Assembly (NCBI RefSeq): GCF_963169125.1
Contig: NC_084797.1
Coordinates: forward strand, 101,581,868-101,645,867
DNA: 64,000 nt
Direction of reading: 5' to 3'
DNA from: Humulus lupulus
Taxonomy: Eukaryota > Streptophyta > Magnoliopsida > Rosales > Cannabaceae
Under the pieces are notes generated by a model. That model did no database searches and was not told where the DNA came from. It was given only the letters and a program-made list of their open reading frames with translations. This document shows positions 21,901 through 33,284 of this stretch, piece by piece. The first letter of the stretch is position 1, and each line of letters opens with the position of its first letter. A program made the position numbers and the translations under genes.

Positions 21901-23040
21901 GGGTTAGAGAAACTGAAGGAAGGACTCATTCATTCTGTTGCGTATAATGTAAGTATTCTTATCATTATTTCTCTTTGAATTCAATTTTAGAAACATGTTC
22001 CAGGTTGTCTCATATTAACTTGTTTAATATTAGATCTACATGAAAATAAATAATGATCCTATATAAGTTTTCCCAATAGCAGTCGCACCCATAGAGCGGA
22101 TGGGCTTTCCAGCCGAGTAACGCGGTCGCGCCAAGGCTGGGCACGGTCGCGCTAGTCCACGAATGAAGAAATCGCAAATGCAATTTTAAACCTAGATTTA
22201 AACCCAAATCGCAAAGTTTCGACCCCAATTCACCAAATCATTCAACCTAGCATGTTTCTAACCTTTTAACCTCAAATATAACCAATCTTAAACATATATT
22301 AGTCATCAATAATAATAGATACAATAAAATATCTTTTCAACATCAAAAATCCAAATATATCTTCAAACCTAAACTGTAAAATTGGAAGAACTTACCAATC
22401 AATATTCAGCCACCAATCTCCAAATCATTGCTCCTTTGAATGGTTCTTAGTCTGCCAAATTACTAAATCCACGTCCTCTTTTGGATTCGTAAGCCTCCAA
22501 GATCTAGATCAAGAACAAGAGAACTGTTCTGGGCCTGTTACTCTATCACGTATCAAAAATGAGAAGTGTCAGACTATCATATCAATTCTAAACCAATTTC
22601 TCAATATTAATTTATTTATGATAATTAATCATATAAAGCAAATTCACCATACCATCCTCATTCTCTAATTTTTCTCAGTAATTACTTAAGCCAATTTTTG
22701 TATTTTCAGTCAAAGCTAATAGTTTTGAATTTCCTTAATTACACTTTCTATCATAAAACTTATATTTCTACTTTGACCCATTGTTTTAAATATTTTTGGC
22801 ACTCAAACCCCCAATACTTGAAGGCCCCATGTTTTGCCGCTGTCATACACATACATATCATAATCATGAAATAAATCATATATTATCATGAAATTTAAAA
22901 GAAACAATTAACATATACATCATCATATATAAATTATCGAATTTCCCTCACAGGCCAACTTACCAAAATATCCACAAAATGCAAAGGGATATATTACATC
23001 AACAAACACGTTTTGTCCATGCTATTATGGGATATTTACA
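18989..23040 (-). repeat. 5' LTR of gypsy element G, interrupted by solo LTR H3
   Basis: The LTR begins TGTAATGACCCG next to the primer site and seems to end at ATTATGGGATATTTACA (23040), like the ATTATGGGACACTACA end of solo LTR D. Removing the 1850-bp insertion at 20229-22078 leaves about 2.2 kb, in line with LTRs D (2.0 kb) and F (2.5 kb). The right boundary is less certain than the left. The small plus ORF at 19692-19880 is AT-rich repeat text (repeated ATAACAT), not a gene. Confidence 0.65.
20229..22078. mobile_element. Solo LTR-like insertion H3, old
   Basis: 1850 bp from TGTTAGGGTTTTATGCCC to TCCCAATA. It shares the internal landmarks of H1 and H2 (a block near GGAGCTT, then CATGGTCCCC). 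The flanks GTGGT and GCAGT match at three of five positions, a plausible decayed target duplication. Both differences are transitions. It sits inside the LTR of G. No coding region. Confidence 0.65.
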
Positions 23041-23305
23041 AGGGAGTGTGCTAGACACACTCAATATTTTCCAAATTTTGTCATTATACCAAGTATATCT
23101 TAACATGTGAGATTTTTTTAACAACATACATGTAAAGTACTTTATGAAATAAATTCGAGCAACTGTGTGTAGCTTGACTATGACTTGTTATTTGGCAAGT
23201 GACCAATGACTTACCTCCTCGATCACTTGGGGGGGGGGGGGGGGAGGGCATATAGAGTATACATAATTGCACATAAGAAAATGAGGAAAAAGCACAACTG
23301 AGTAG
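23041..23305 (+). repeat. Tat post-pol spacer fragment with a long poly-G run
   Basis: The block around 23190-23255 (CTCCTCGATCACTTGG, then a run of 17 G and GCATAT) matches 62345-62375 in element B in the same orientation. It is therefore the tail of a plus-oriented Tat element. The sequence continues after the solo LTR H2 at 25289. Confidence 0.6.
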
Positions 23306-25288
23306 TGTTAGGGTTAATGCCTTAAATTTGATTATATTTTAGTATTATAATTATTGTTTGAATTAATTATATGGTAATATCAAGAAAATTCATTATTCAT
23401 TCATTCATGAGATATGATATTGTATTAATACGAGAGAATTAAGATCATATATTATGAATAAAATAGTCAGTAACATATTAAAGTATGGAATCTCTAATGA
23501 ATGGTTACTAGTGCGGTTTACTAAAGAAACGGGATGCAAGAGATCTAGATTCGGATTACTTATGTGGATAGAATTCTAAGTAAATGTGTTGTATATAATA
23601 AAGATTATATATGATAGGACTGATAAGAATTAATTATCTATATAAACTTGCCGTTAGACATAAAGATTTGATTCTTACCATAATAGATGATCATTTGTAG
23701 ATCAGTCTAAATCCTAAGTATTCATGAACTCCTGTTTGTGTTTATTGGATCTTTTGATTTACTCGTTAAGGTTTCTTAGCATAATGAGGCTAATGACTTT
23801 TGTTTTGGAGATTCAATGTCATGAATGGCTGGGAACATGAATTACAATAATGGAATCCATCCTTTCCTAACGGGTCGAATATTGGTTCCCTTAAGGGTTA
23901 ATTCTGCAACTGAATAGTTATTGAGCTCAAATCTATAATTTGATTATAGATTAATTATTTGCTCGTGAATTAATGGTACTTAAGGATCAAGAGGTAATTA
24001 GAAGGGTAAAACGGTAATCTTGACCAACTCTAATTAATGAACCAATAAATGAAGAACAAAACTACATTTATTGATTATATCAATGGACTACAAGAGAAAA
24101 CTCTGTAAATATAATTCTATAAATACTTAGAGTGCAATTCCATATTTATAGTGGAGTAATCATGGAATTAATAAATAAGATTATTGGATTAAAGAGATTA
24201 ATTAATAATATGGTTTATTGGAGCTTCGTATTATAGGTTCATGGTCCCCAGATCACCTTTGTCCTACACTGTCAAGGATATGGATGTCAATAGAAAGATT
24301 TGTAGAGAGAATGACTTAATTGCAAAGGAATTAATTTTCTAAGGCAAGGAAATAATTATAGGAAATTGATTAACTATGAATTAATTAATTATTTAACTGT
24401 ATAGTTTTTCTTTTGAATAACTATAGGTTAACATAAATATTAATCTTGTTTGGATTAATTTAAAAAGAGAGATTAATAATTATCTTATTTAGTATACAAT
24501 ATTTATTTATTTATTTAAAACTGATATTTTAAGATAAAGTTAATTTTGAATTAACCGACATTTATTTTGGGATAAATATATTGTCTTAAATATTAATTAA
24601 ATAAATAAATGAGAAAATTAGGGGTAACCCTAATGGTGTGGTCGACACACTCACTGTACAGTGAGTGTGGTGCCACATATAGGGATTTCCTATCCTTTGG
24701 ATTTGAATTTTAAATTTCATATAATTTGTCTTATTTAATTATTATTTTTTTAAATATGATTTAAATTAAATAAGGTTATAACTGGTCATTTTTATTTTAA
24801 TAAAATAAAGATTAATTAAATCAGTTAATTATCTTTATAAACCTGAAAAGAATAGATACTTTTCAAGATTATTGTTTTCATAGACTGTTAGACTCTCTCT
24901 CTGAAAAGAAGCGATAGTTTTCCTAAACATGAAAACTATTCAGTTCCTCGTCTCTCTATCAAACCTCTCTAGATCTCATGTGTTTAGTACATCAAGTGAG
25001 TCATAAGTCAACCTTTTGATTCCTACGTACCCACACACGTCCTTGTGTGTTTGAGGATTGGTCTGGAAGATGAAGTGTGAGCTTTCAAAACTTGGATAGG
25101 AAGATCGTTGATTTTATACAAAAAGATTCAAGGACACTTGATAGACTACGAGAGGTAATCTATAATCTGATTGAATGTGATTTAATATATGTGTGTGTGT
25201 GTGTGTGTGATCTTAGCTGGTATTAATAACTATTCAAAAGGGCTCATTCCCCACTGTGTATCTTTGATTTGCTCATTTAATACCAAAT
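23306..25288. mobile_element. Solo LTR H2
   Basis: 1983 bp, a close relative of H1, flanked by a perfect duplication AGTAG (23301-23305 and 25289-25293). Its last bases are CCAAAT where H1 has CCAACA, so the terminal CA is lost. It contains a (GT)n run at about 25190-25208. The inserted target is the ...AGTACTTAGA text of the Tat spacer, which reads through when H2 is removed. Confidence 0.87.
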
Positions 25289-25293
25289 AGTAG

Positions 25294-26328
25294 TACTTAG
25301 AAATTTTTTCAAAATTTATAAAGTGTTGTGCTTCGTTCATAACATATAGCATTTAAATTATTATATCAAGTCAAAATTAACAAGCTGTATATTGTATGTC
25401 ATGCAAGAAAATTATTACAAAAATATCCAAGATTAAAAGCTGCTTGGTCAGTACCAATGTTCAAGCCTTGAGGAGGAATGTCCTTTGTAGTAATATATAT
25501 TACTTCTTTGGTTTTTTCACCATGAACCTGACGGTTCTGGTGACCAACCAAAGAAATAATATATATTACTACAAAGGACATTCCCCCTCAAGGCTTGACC
25601 ACTTCAGCATCGTCCTGCCCAGGCCTCTGGTCGCCATCAAAATTCAAGGAGACTTCTGGCAAAGCAGCAGCTAACTCTTCCTCGTTGCAAGAAAACCATT
25701 TAGCAATCTCTTTGTCTCGAAGGTTGGCAGGCAGGTAGTCGAAGTTATCCCCCTTATTGTTTTTCCAAAACATGAAAAAACATTGAAGGTCGCACTCCTG
25801 AACATTTTTAGGTCTGAGGAATGTGACTCCTTCTCCTTAGCTAGCTCCTCCTCGAGTAGTTTTTTCTCATTTTCCATCTTTTATTGCTCTGCCTTCAGCT
25901 GTTTCACGTGTTCCTCAAGGTTTTTCCTCTTTTGTTCAAGCTCCTCGATCTGGTGCTTTTTCTTGGTCCCTGTCTCCTTGAGCTCCTTGATCACTTTGCC
26001 CTTGTTTTTAACCTCAGTGATTATGTCCTTCAGATCATCTTGAAGCTCCTTGCAAAGGTTGTAGTTGATAGTGTTTGAATCCTTGAAGCTTGTCATGGTC
26101 GCCTATGATTTGTTCAGTGACCCTACAACCTTAAGTGCTTCAATTCAGGTATTAGCAAAAGTTATCATACCTTGCTAGAACTATAAAAGTTAGAATCATG
26201 AAGGAAACCTAACAACAAATTTAAGAATTTAAATGGATACTTACCAAAAGGTGCTCAGACATGGCGTGACCTAGTCCCAAGTCCACGAATGAATGCTCGT
26301 GGTTTATGAATGATTCAATATTCTACCG
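25294..26328 (-). pseudogene. 3' portion of a Tat antisense ORF, frameshifted
   Basis: On the minus strand the segment encodes a coiled coil (about 26096-25884, rich in Lys and Glu), an in-frame stop and more coiled coil (25877-25790). The aromatic block follows (FDYLPANLRDKEIAKW, 25730-25690), matching FNYLPEDARNAELARY of the aORF of A. A frameshift near 25770 splits the two parts, and the frame ends at 25588. Upstream, a GTAAGT donor near 26255 suggests an intron. Relative to the neighbouring Tat spacer the orientation is normal. Relative to the adjoining gag-pol E it is inverted. Confidence 0.6.
25461..25598. repeat. Long inverted repeat (hairpin, 52-bp arms)
   Basis: The arms 25461-25512 and 25547-25598 pair with two mismatches, around a 34-base loop. 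The loop itself contains a further short inverted repeat (CACCATGAACC / GGTTCTGGTG). It lies at the end of the aORF remnant. An RNA read across it on either strand would fold into a near-perfect stem. Confidence 0.85.
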
Positions 26329-29300
26329 CGAAAGGCCAGGGACTCATCATCAGAGTTATTTCCATTAGAGGGGCTCACGGGATCTTCGCAGACCTTTGGC
26401 ATTATTCGCACTTGCGGACGTAATCAACACAGTCTTTCTTAGTCGTTGGCCAGAAATGTCCTTGCCGCAGAATTTTCTTAGACAAGCTGAGTCTGGGTGT
26501 ATGATCTCCGTAGAAACCTTCGTGCACCTCGTGCATGATTACACTCATTTCGGTCCCAGATACGCATCGGAGGTATGGCATGGATAGCCCTCTATGATAG
26601 AGTTTTCCTTTCATCATGACGTATCTAGGGACCTAGTATTGAAGCTTCCTGGTTGCTGGCCTGTCCGTGGGCAACCCCCCGGTCGTTAGGTATTGGGTGA
26701 TGGGTCCCATCCAGGACGTGGAGTAGTCTATAGCATTGATCGCGGGGGCTTGGATACTTGGTGCGGGGAGATGGTTGATCGGGACCAGCCCAAAAAGTTC
26801 TACCTCAGCATCCGTGGCCAGCTTTGCCAACGTGTCTGCAAACACGTTTTGTTCCCTTGGGATCTGGCGGATGGAGTGCTTCTTGAAAGATTGAAGTATC
26901 TCCCGCGTCTGCGTCACATAAGCTGCCATCCTTTCCCCTTTTGTTTGGTATTCTCCCAAGATTTGTCTGATAACCAATTTGGAGTCACTATAGATCTCCA
27001 GATTTGCGGCCCGTACTTCCCGGGCTAGGCGCAGTCTGGCCAACATGGCCTCGTGCTCGGCCTCGTTGTTCGAAGCCTTGAACTAGAAACGTAGGGTGCT
27101 TTGCAACTGGTGTCTCTGTGGTGACACTAGGATGACTCTGGCTCCTGCTTCATTTTCATTCGAGGCTCCGTCTATGAAAACCTTCCACAAGGGTGCCGTG
27201 GGCTCAGCGGGATCATCCTCTTTAGTGATCCCGGAGCATTCCATGATGAAGTCGGCTAGGGCCTGCCCCTTGATTGATATTCTAGGAACATACGCAATAT
27301 TGAATTGACTCAGCTCCATGGCCCACTTCAAGAGCCTTCCCGATGATTCGAGTTTCTGCAACACTTGTCGGAGGGGATGGTTAGTCAGTACTCTTATCGT
27401 ATGGGCCTGAAAATAGGGCCTCAGCTTTCAGGATGCGATCAGCAAGCAAAATGTCAATTTTTCGATTATTGGGTATCGTGATTCCGCACCTAATAACCTT
27501 TTGCTTACGTAATAGACTAGGAGCTGGGCCTTCCCGTCTTCCCGTACTAATGCGGCGCTGATGGCGTGTTCGATCACGGCCAAATAGAGGTACAGCAGTT
27601 CTCCCTCCACCAGTTTCGCCAATATTGGTGATCGGGCCATATGTTCTTTTATTCTTCGGAAAGCCTCTTTGCATTCAGCCGACCATTCGAACCTTTGGCT
27701 TCCTCGAAGGACGTTGAAGAACGGGATGCACTTGTCCGTGGCCTTTGAGACAAAATGGCTCAAAGAGGCTATTCGCCCAGTTAGGCTCTGAACATCTTTG
27801 TGCTTCCATGGTGAGGGCATGTCAATCAGTGCCTTGATTTTGTCCAGATTGGCCTCTATTCCCCAGTAGCTTACTATGAACCCCAGGAACTTCCCGGATG
27901 CCACGCCGAAGGTGCATTTTTTGGGATTCAACTTCATCTCATACCTTCGAATGATCGCGAAGGCTTCGACCCTCATTAGCATGTTCTCTGGAAGTCTTGG
28001 ATTTGATCAGCATGTCGTCGATGTAGACCTCCATGTTCCTTCCTACCTGGGCTCGGAACATTCTGTTGAATAGTCGCTGATATGTGGCTTCGGCATTTTT
28101 CAGTCCAAAAGGCATGACGATGTAGCAGTACACCTCCTTGTCGGTTTGGAAGCTGGTATGTTCCTTGTCCGCTACATGCATAGAAATCTAGTTGTAGCTT
28201 GAGTAGGGATCCATGAAGCTCAAGATTTCGTAGTCGGACGTTGCATCCACCATTTGATAGATCTAGGGGAGCGAGAAACAATCTTTAGGGCAAGCTTTGT
28301 TGAGGTCCGTGAAATCGATGCACATTCTCCAAGTCTTGTTAGGCTTTGGCATCAGCACTGGATTGGCTAACCACACAGAATACAAAGCTTCTCGGATGAA
28401 GTTGATCGAGTATAACTTTTCAACTTCCGACTTAAGAGCTTCTGCTCTTTCCACACCTAGGGGTCTCCGTTTCTGCCGGACCAGGGTTGCATCCTTGTCG
28501 ATATTCAAGGCATGGCAGATAATATTGCAGTCGATCCCGGTCATATCCAAATGAGACCACGCCAGGACATCATGGTTTTCTTTCACTCGACCGATGATGG
28601 CATCCCAGACCTCTGCACTCAGGTTCTTCCCGACTTGGATTACCTTGGTCGGGTCGGTGTCGCTGATGCACACCTCTTCAATTTCCTCCATGGGCTCCAG
28701 TACGCGGTCTTCCCCAATCCGCAGGTCCAGCCCATCTTTCCGGGGGGGGGCAGGGCTGGATCGGCATTTTCCTCCTCTAAAGGTTCTTCGCGGACCATGT
28801 AAATGGGCCGGGCAGACACGTGGTAACATTTTTGGGCGCTCTTCTGTTCTCCTCAGACTGTTCCCACTCCTCCGTTATCGCAGGGGAATTTCATGCAGAG
28901 GTGGCGGATGGAGGTGATAGCCCTGAAATCGACCAATGTGAGCTGACCGAAGATGATGTTGTAAGCGGTGGCACAAACGTACAAAATTTGAACGAGCCTT
29001 TGATCTCGTTCCCCAGCGTTACGGGCAACTGGATTATCCCCATCGGGAGTATAGAATCTCCATTGAAGTCGTAGATTTGGGTTGGGCATGAGGCCAAATC
29101 TGCCTCAGTCAAGCCAATTGCGATGAAGGCTGGCTTGAATAAGATGTTGACGGAGCTTTTGTCGTCCACCAACACTCGGGACACCATCTTATCTGCTATT
29201 TGGGCATCAATGACCAGAGGATCGTGATGCAGGAAATGGACGTTGCGGGCGTCGTCTTCTGTGAAGGTAATGGGGAGGTTAATCGACTTTGGGTGTTGAG

Positions 29301-31671
29301 CCAGTGCTTGGACCAAGGCGCATACCTCTTGGTCGTGGTCAAGCTCGCTGAGGTAGCACTTTTGACCATCCAGGACGATCCTCCCAGATGGGGTTCACCC
29401 AAGATGGTGGCTACATGACCATCTACTCACGGGGGCGCGGTCCCGGCAAGGTAAGGCATTCCAGATCTGGGCGCCTGCACTGTGAGGGCCCCCCTGAGGG
29501 GCCTGTGCTCCCAGGCCTGTCGCGTATCCTCTCTGGGGAGGCGGGTACGCTCCAGGTGCGCCTGGGATCGTGAACTGTCCAGGGACTGCTGGCAGTCCCG
29601 AAACGCCCACGGGCATCCTGACCCACTAGTGGAGATGTCCCAGCTTGATCAAATTTTTGATCTCATCTTTAGCTGCCAACATTCTTCGGTTGTGTGGCAC
29701 ACCTCCTTATGGTACGCGCACCTTTTGCTGGTATCCCTTGGGTTCTTTCCCCCTTTCAACATGGGGCTGGTTTCCGGTAATGAACCGTCCTTTCTGTGGC
29801 CAGGTATATGTTTTCCCTGGTATCCACTAGATTGGTGTACTCCGAATACTGGGGCTCGTATCCCATCTTGCCCTTCTTAGAGGGTTCTGACCGATTTTGT
29901 CCCTTCCCGAATCTCTTTCCCCATAAGGGATTCACACTTGCCTAAGTTCCCCCCATCTGGAATGGATGGGCCCCACCGGGAGTAGCACTGTACCCGATTG
30001 TCGCAACTCCGTACCCAGTCAAGGAGGTAGACTGGGCCAAGGCATATCCTGAAGATGCAGGGCCATAGATCGTAGGTGCGGCAAAGGTCATTCCAGGCGT
30101 AGTTGCCGGTCCTGGTGCTATTGGGGGAGTTAGGTATTGCGGGGCTGGATATTGCACCCCGTATCCCAGAAAGGTTTGGGCACTTTGCTAGGGGGCCGGC
30201 TGCCATCTGAATGCCTGGATTCGGGCCTCCACCCAGTTGATAAAGCCTTGTGCCCTCCTTATGAATTCTTCGAGGGTGGCCGCGTTACTGCACTACATGC
30301 CGTCCCAGAGGGGAGACCCGACCTAGATTCTGGATTGTAGGGCCACTAGGCTCTGTCCATCGTCCACCTTGGTTTTGGAGGATTCCTCTGTGAAACGTTG
30401 GATGTAGGCCCTTAGAGTCTCTGTGGGGAGTAGCTTAATGTTGGCGAGGGCATTGATTTGCATATCCATCCTCATGGTGGCCACAAATTGTTTGCGGAAC
30501 GCCGATTGTAGTCTGGACTAGGATTGGATGGATCCTGGCTTGAGCGTCTTCCCCCATTCCACTCCATGTTCGTCTAGAGTAATCAAAAAGCAAAGGCACT
30601 TTCCATTGTCGCTGACATGGGCTACGATCATTAACCGATTATAGCGCGATAAATGGTCTCTAGGGTCGGTGTTCCCAGTGTAGGTAGGTAGATTCGACAT
30701 TTTGAACCCTTTAGGGAGCACCACATCTGGGATGTGCTTGGCGCAGGGCTCCTTTTCCTCTTCTTCAGAGTCAAACTCTTCTCCCTCCTGTTTGCGGACC
30801 AAGCAGTCTGCGACCTTTTTTAAGGTGGCCAGTTGTTCCATGAATTGTCTGGCAGTATTGTCATCCAGGGGAACTCTCTTGTTCCTTCTCTCGTTGATAT
30901 TATTTCTTAAATCACCTCCTCGGGGGCAGATCTTTTCCTTGCAAACCCGCTCCTTGGCCTGATACCTTGAGGGTGCGTCCCTTGTGGATTGATCGGGTGG
31001 TCCTATCCTGGGACGGGACGCACCTTCTCTTTCCTAGGGAGCGGTCGGGGGTTGGTCCCTGCCTTCTGGACGGGAGGAATTTTTCTCTGGGGGTTTATTT
31101 TTCCATCAGGGTTAGCTGCTTTGGCCTTCCCTTTCTCTTGGGCCGGGTTAGTCGGGCCCTGTTCAGGAGCTTGTCCTAGGGGAGGAATCGACCTCGCATT
31201 CTTAGACACGTTATTCCTAGCCTGCGGGGCTAACAGTTGTGTTCCTGAAGATGGAACTACTAGAGGACTAGCCGCCAATCCTTGGGCGGCTATGAAAGCT
31301 TGCAGGGCCTGGAGGTATTCTTGCATCCGTCAAGTGGCTTCTTTTTGTTCGACAATCCTGGCCTCCGGGTCCAGGACTTGTTGTATTAGTTTGATCACCT
31401 TCGGGTCCTCCTGGTTGGGTTCTACTTCCTCTGGGATCGTTGTATCCTCAGCTTCGAGATCATGGTATTCCCCCTCATTTCCCTCCTCTTCTTCGTAGTA
31501 ATCTTCCTCATAATGCACCTCGCCCTCATAGTTCTATGACTCTTCAGGCTGGGGTGTCTGCTAAGGTATGTCCTCATGTTGGTTTTGAGGAAGAGGTTGG
31601 CTGGGTAATGGCTCTCCATTGCCTTGTTTTTGGTTAGTAGGATCGAAAGTGGTGTGTCTTATGTTCGCCAT
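26329..31671 (-). pseudogene. gag-pol: gag-pol of Tat-like element E, truncated in integrase
   Basis: The start is at 31671 (MANIRHTTF). An acidic N-terminal part (31518-31330) is followed by a Pro/Lys-rich linker and a gag block with LPTYTGNTDPRDHLSRYN (30841-30518). The protease region (29316-28891) reads DDKSSVNIL where the catalytic Asp-Thr-Gly-Ser is expected, so the active site is lost. Reverse transcriptase (28829-27428) has DFTDLNKACPKDCF and YIDD. RNase H (27364-26633) has FIDGASNENEAGA. Integrase begins with its HHCC finger (26617-26402) and ends abruptly near 26329 at a SPWPFA motif. Stops and frameshifts are frequent. It is related to A and B but clearly more diverged. Confidence 0.87.
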
Positions 31672-31731
31672 TATTGTAGATGTTGGAGATCAACTCAAGC
31701 TTTCTTTAATCTCCCAATGAAACAACCAAAA

Positions 31732-32696
31732 TGTTTACCGAGTTTTTCATAAACTTGAATTAGAAAAGATAAGAGAGCTTAAAAAGAAAGGATTTTGAAA
31801 ATGCAAGCAAGGTTTTTACGTGGTTGGGGTGTTAATGAGCCTTATTCCACGAGTCAGTTGTATTAGTGCTTAGAGAGCTTTTGACAATGGAGATTTCTGC
31901 AAGTTTGAGCAGAGTAATTGCTTACAAGAAAGATCTGGGATCCCTTCCCCAGTGCACCACTGCTCATATTTATAGGCAAGCGAGTGCACTGTGCTTGGGT
32001 CGGACTAATCTGGGCCCAATAAGGGAATAAATATTATTTGCTCTCTGATGGAGACTTAATACAAATGATTAAAGTATAAAACATATATTAACCCGGGCCC
32101 ATTGCGCCATCCCAAACATAACCACACTATAAGACTCGCGACAAACTATTGCTCCAGTCTGGGTGTCGTGGGCTGCAAAGAAGATTCGGGGCACAAGATC
32201 TATCAGTGTAGTGGCAGTACAGTTCTGAGCCGAAGACGTACATTCCCGATGTAACCTCCTTTGCAGGCTAAATATGGGGACATCGCTACACACTTCTTGG
32301 GATGATGTCAGCATCGGGGATACTTTATCACGTTGAACTTGGCCATCCGATCCAGGTCTTTTTACCAACATCGCTCTTCATTTACCAGGGTCCTGGTTCA
32401 TTTACCAGGACCCGGGTTCATCTACGGCGATCTGGCCTAATCTCGGACCTGGGAGCCCCGACCACTTTTACCGCGTCTTGGGAGACATCCCGGGACGCGG
32501 TCCCAAGTTTATACAACATGCCCCGGCGATGGTCCTAGCTTATATTCCCGGATGCCCTTTGGGCCTTACTGAGACTTGGGATTCTGATATTCGTTCTCTC
32601 TTCGTCTACTGGGCCTGATCTGGGCTTTAACTCCCTGGAAGGTGACCCATGAACTTAGAGTGTGGATCTATACACTTGGGAGAAATGGGGATAACA
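31732..32696 (-). repeat. 5' LTR of element E
   Basis: 965 bp, bounded by TGTTTACCG (left) and GGGATAACA (right). It therefore starts TGTTATCC in element orientation, like A and B. A minus-strand TATA candidate CTATAAATAT lies at 31966-31975. The primer region next to it (about 31700-31731) has the TTGGT..TTTCATTG pattern of A and B. The right flank is CACTA DNA. No partner LTR is in the window. Confidence 0.7.
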
Positions 32697-33284
32697 GGGT
32701 TCTATTTCAGCCTCTCCTCTGTTGGTCTAAGATCCAGCTGATGACACATGTGGGCTAGACATGGATTTGTGTTTTTCCTTGGACACACTTCTTAACATTG
32801 CAAGGTTCATTTGTAGGGGACCCTGTATAATATCATTTAAATCATTAATACTATATACATATATAATAAATGAATAAAGTGATGAATTATTTTATACCTT
32901 ATGAGTCATAATTAAATGCTTCAGCCAAGGAAGGAATGTATCGGTTGTATCACAAACATATTGTACTTCACCAACTGCAATTGGGATTTTGGCATCCTCT
33001 TGTAAAAAATTGGAGACCAAAACTCGTGCGACCGAATGATCCAGTTGAACAGTATGAATTGTGACAGGGCCCATTGAATCAATTATGACACCCTCAGCCA
33101 CTACGTTGTGAATATTATCTAAACATAGTTTCACAATGTTGTTATGTTGTGGAGGGTACGGATACATAGAAGGTTGAAATTGTTCTTCAATGTTTTCTTC
33201 ATTATTATATTCTACTTTAGTGTCCATATTCTCCTATTCATTGTAGAATTGTTCTTCATTCTCATTCTCCTCTGATTGTCTAGC
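32697..33284 (-). pseudogene. CACTA downstream-gene fragment, copy 1
   Basis: The minus-strand frame 33227-32892 carries the block KLCLDNIHNVVAEGVIIDS and ends in LPWLKHLIMTHK before a GTATAA donor. A matching acceptor (TTATACAG) lies near 32825, followed by about 30 more codons. The block resembles the DUF8039-type domain found downstream of TNP2 in plant CACTA elements. The same block recurs at 39205-39450, 40403-40613 and 41229-41460. This copy alone keeps the sequence beyond the end of the other copies. It is cut on the right by chromovirus F's LTR (after TCTAGC) and on the left by E's LTR. Confidence 0.7.

Noticed and set aside
20229..22078. Considered a host gene intron or MITE
   Set aside because: Length, TGTTAGG start and blocks shared with H1 and H2 fit an LTR. 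There are no flanking exons.
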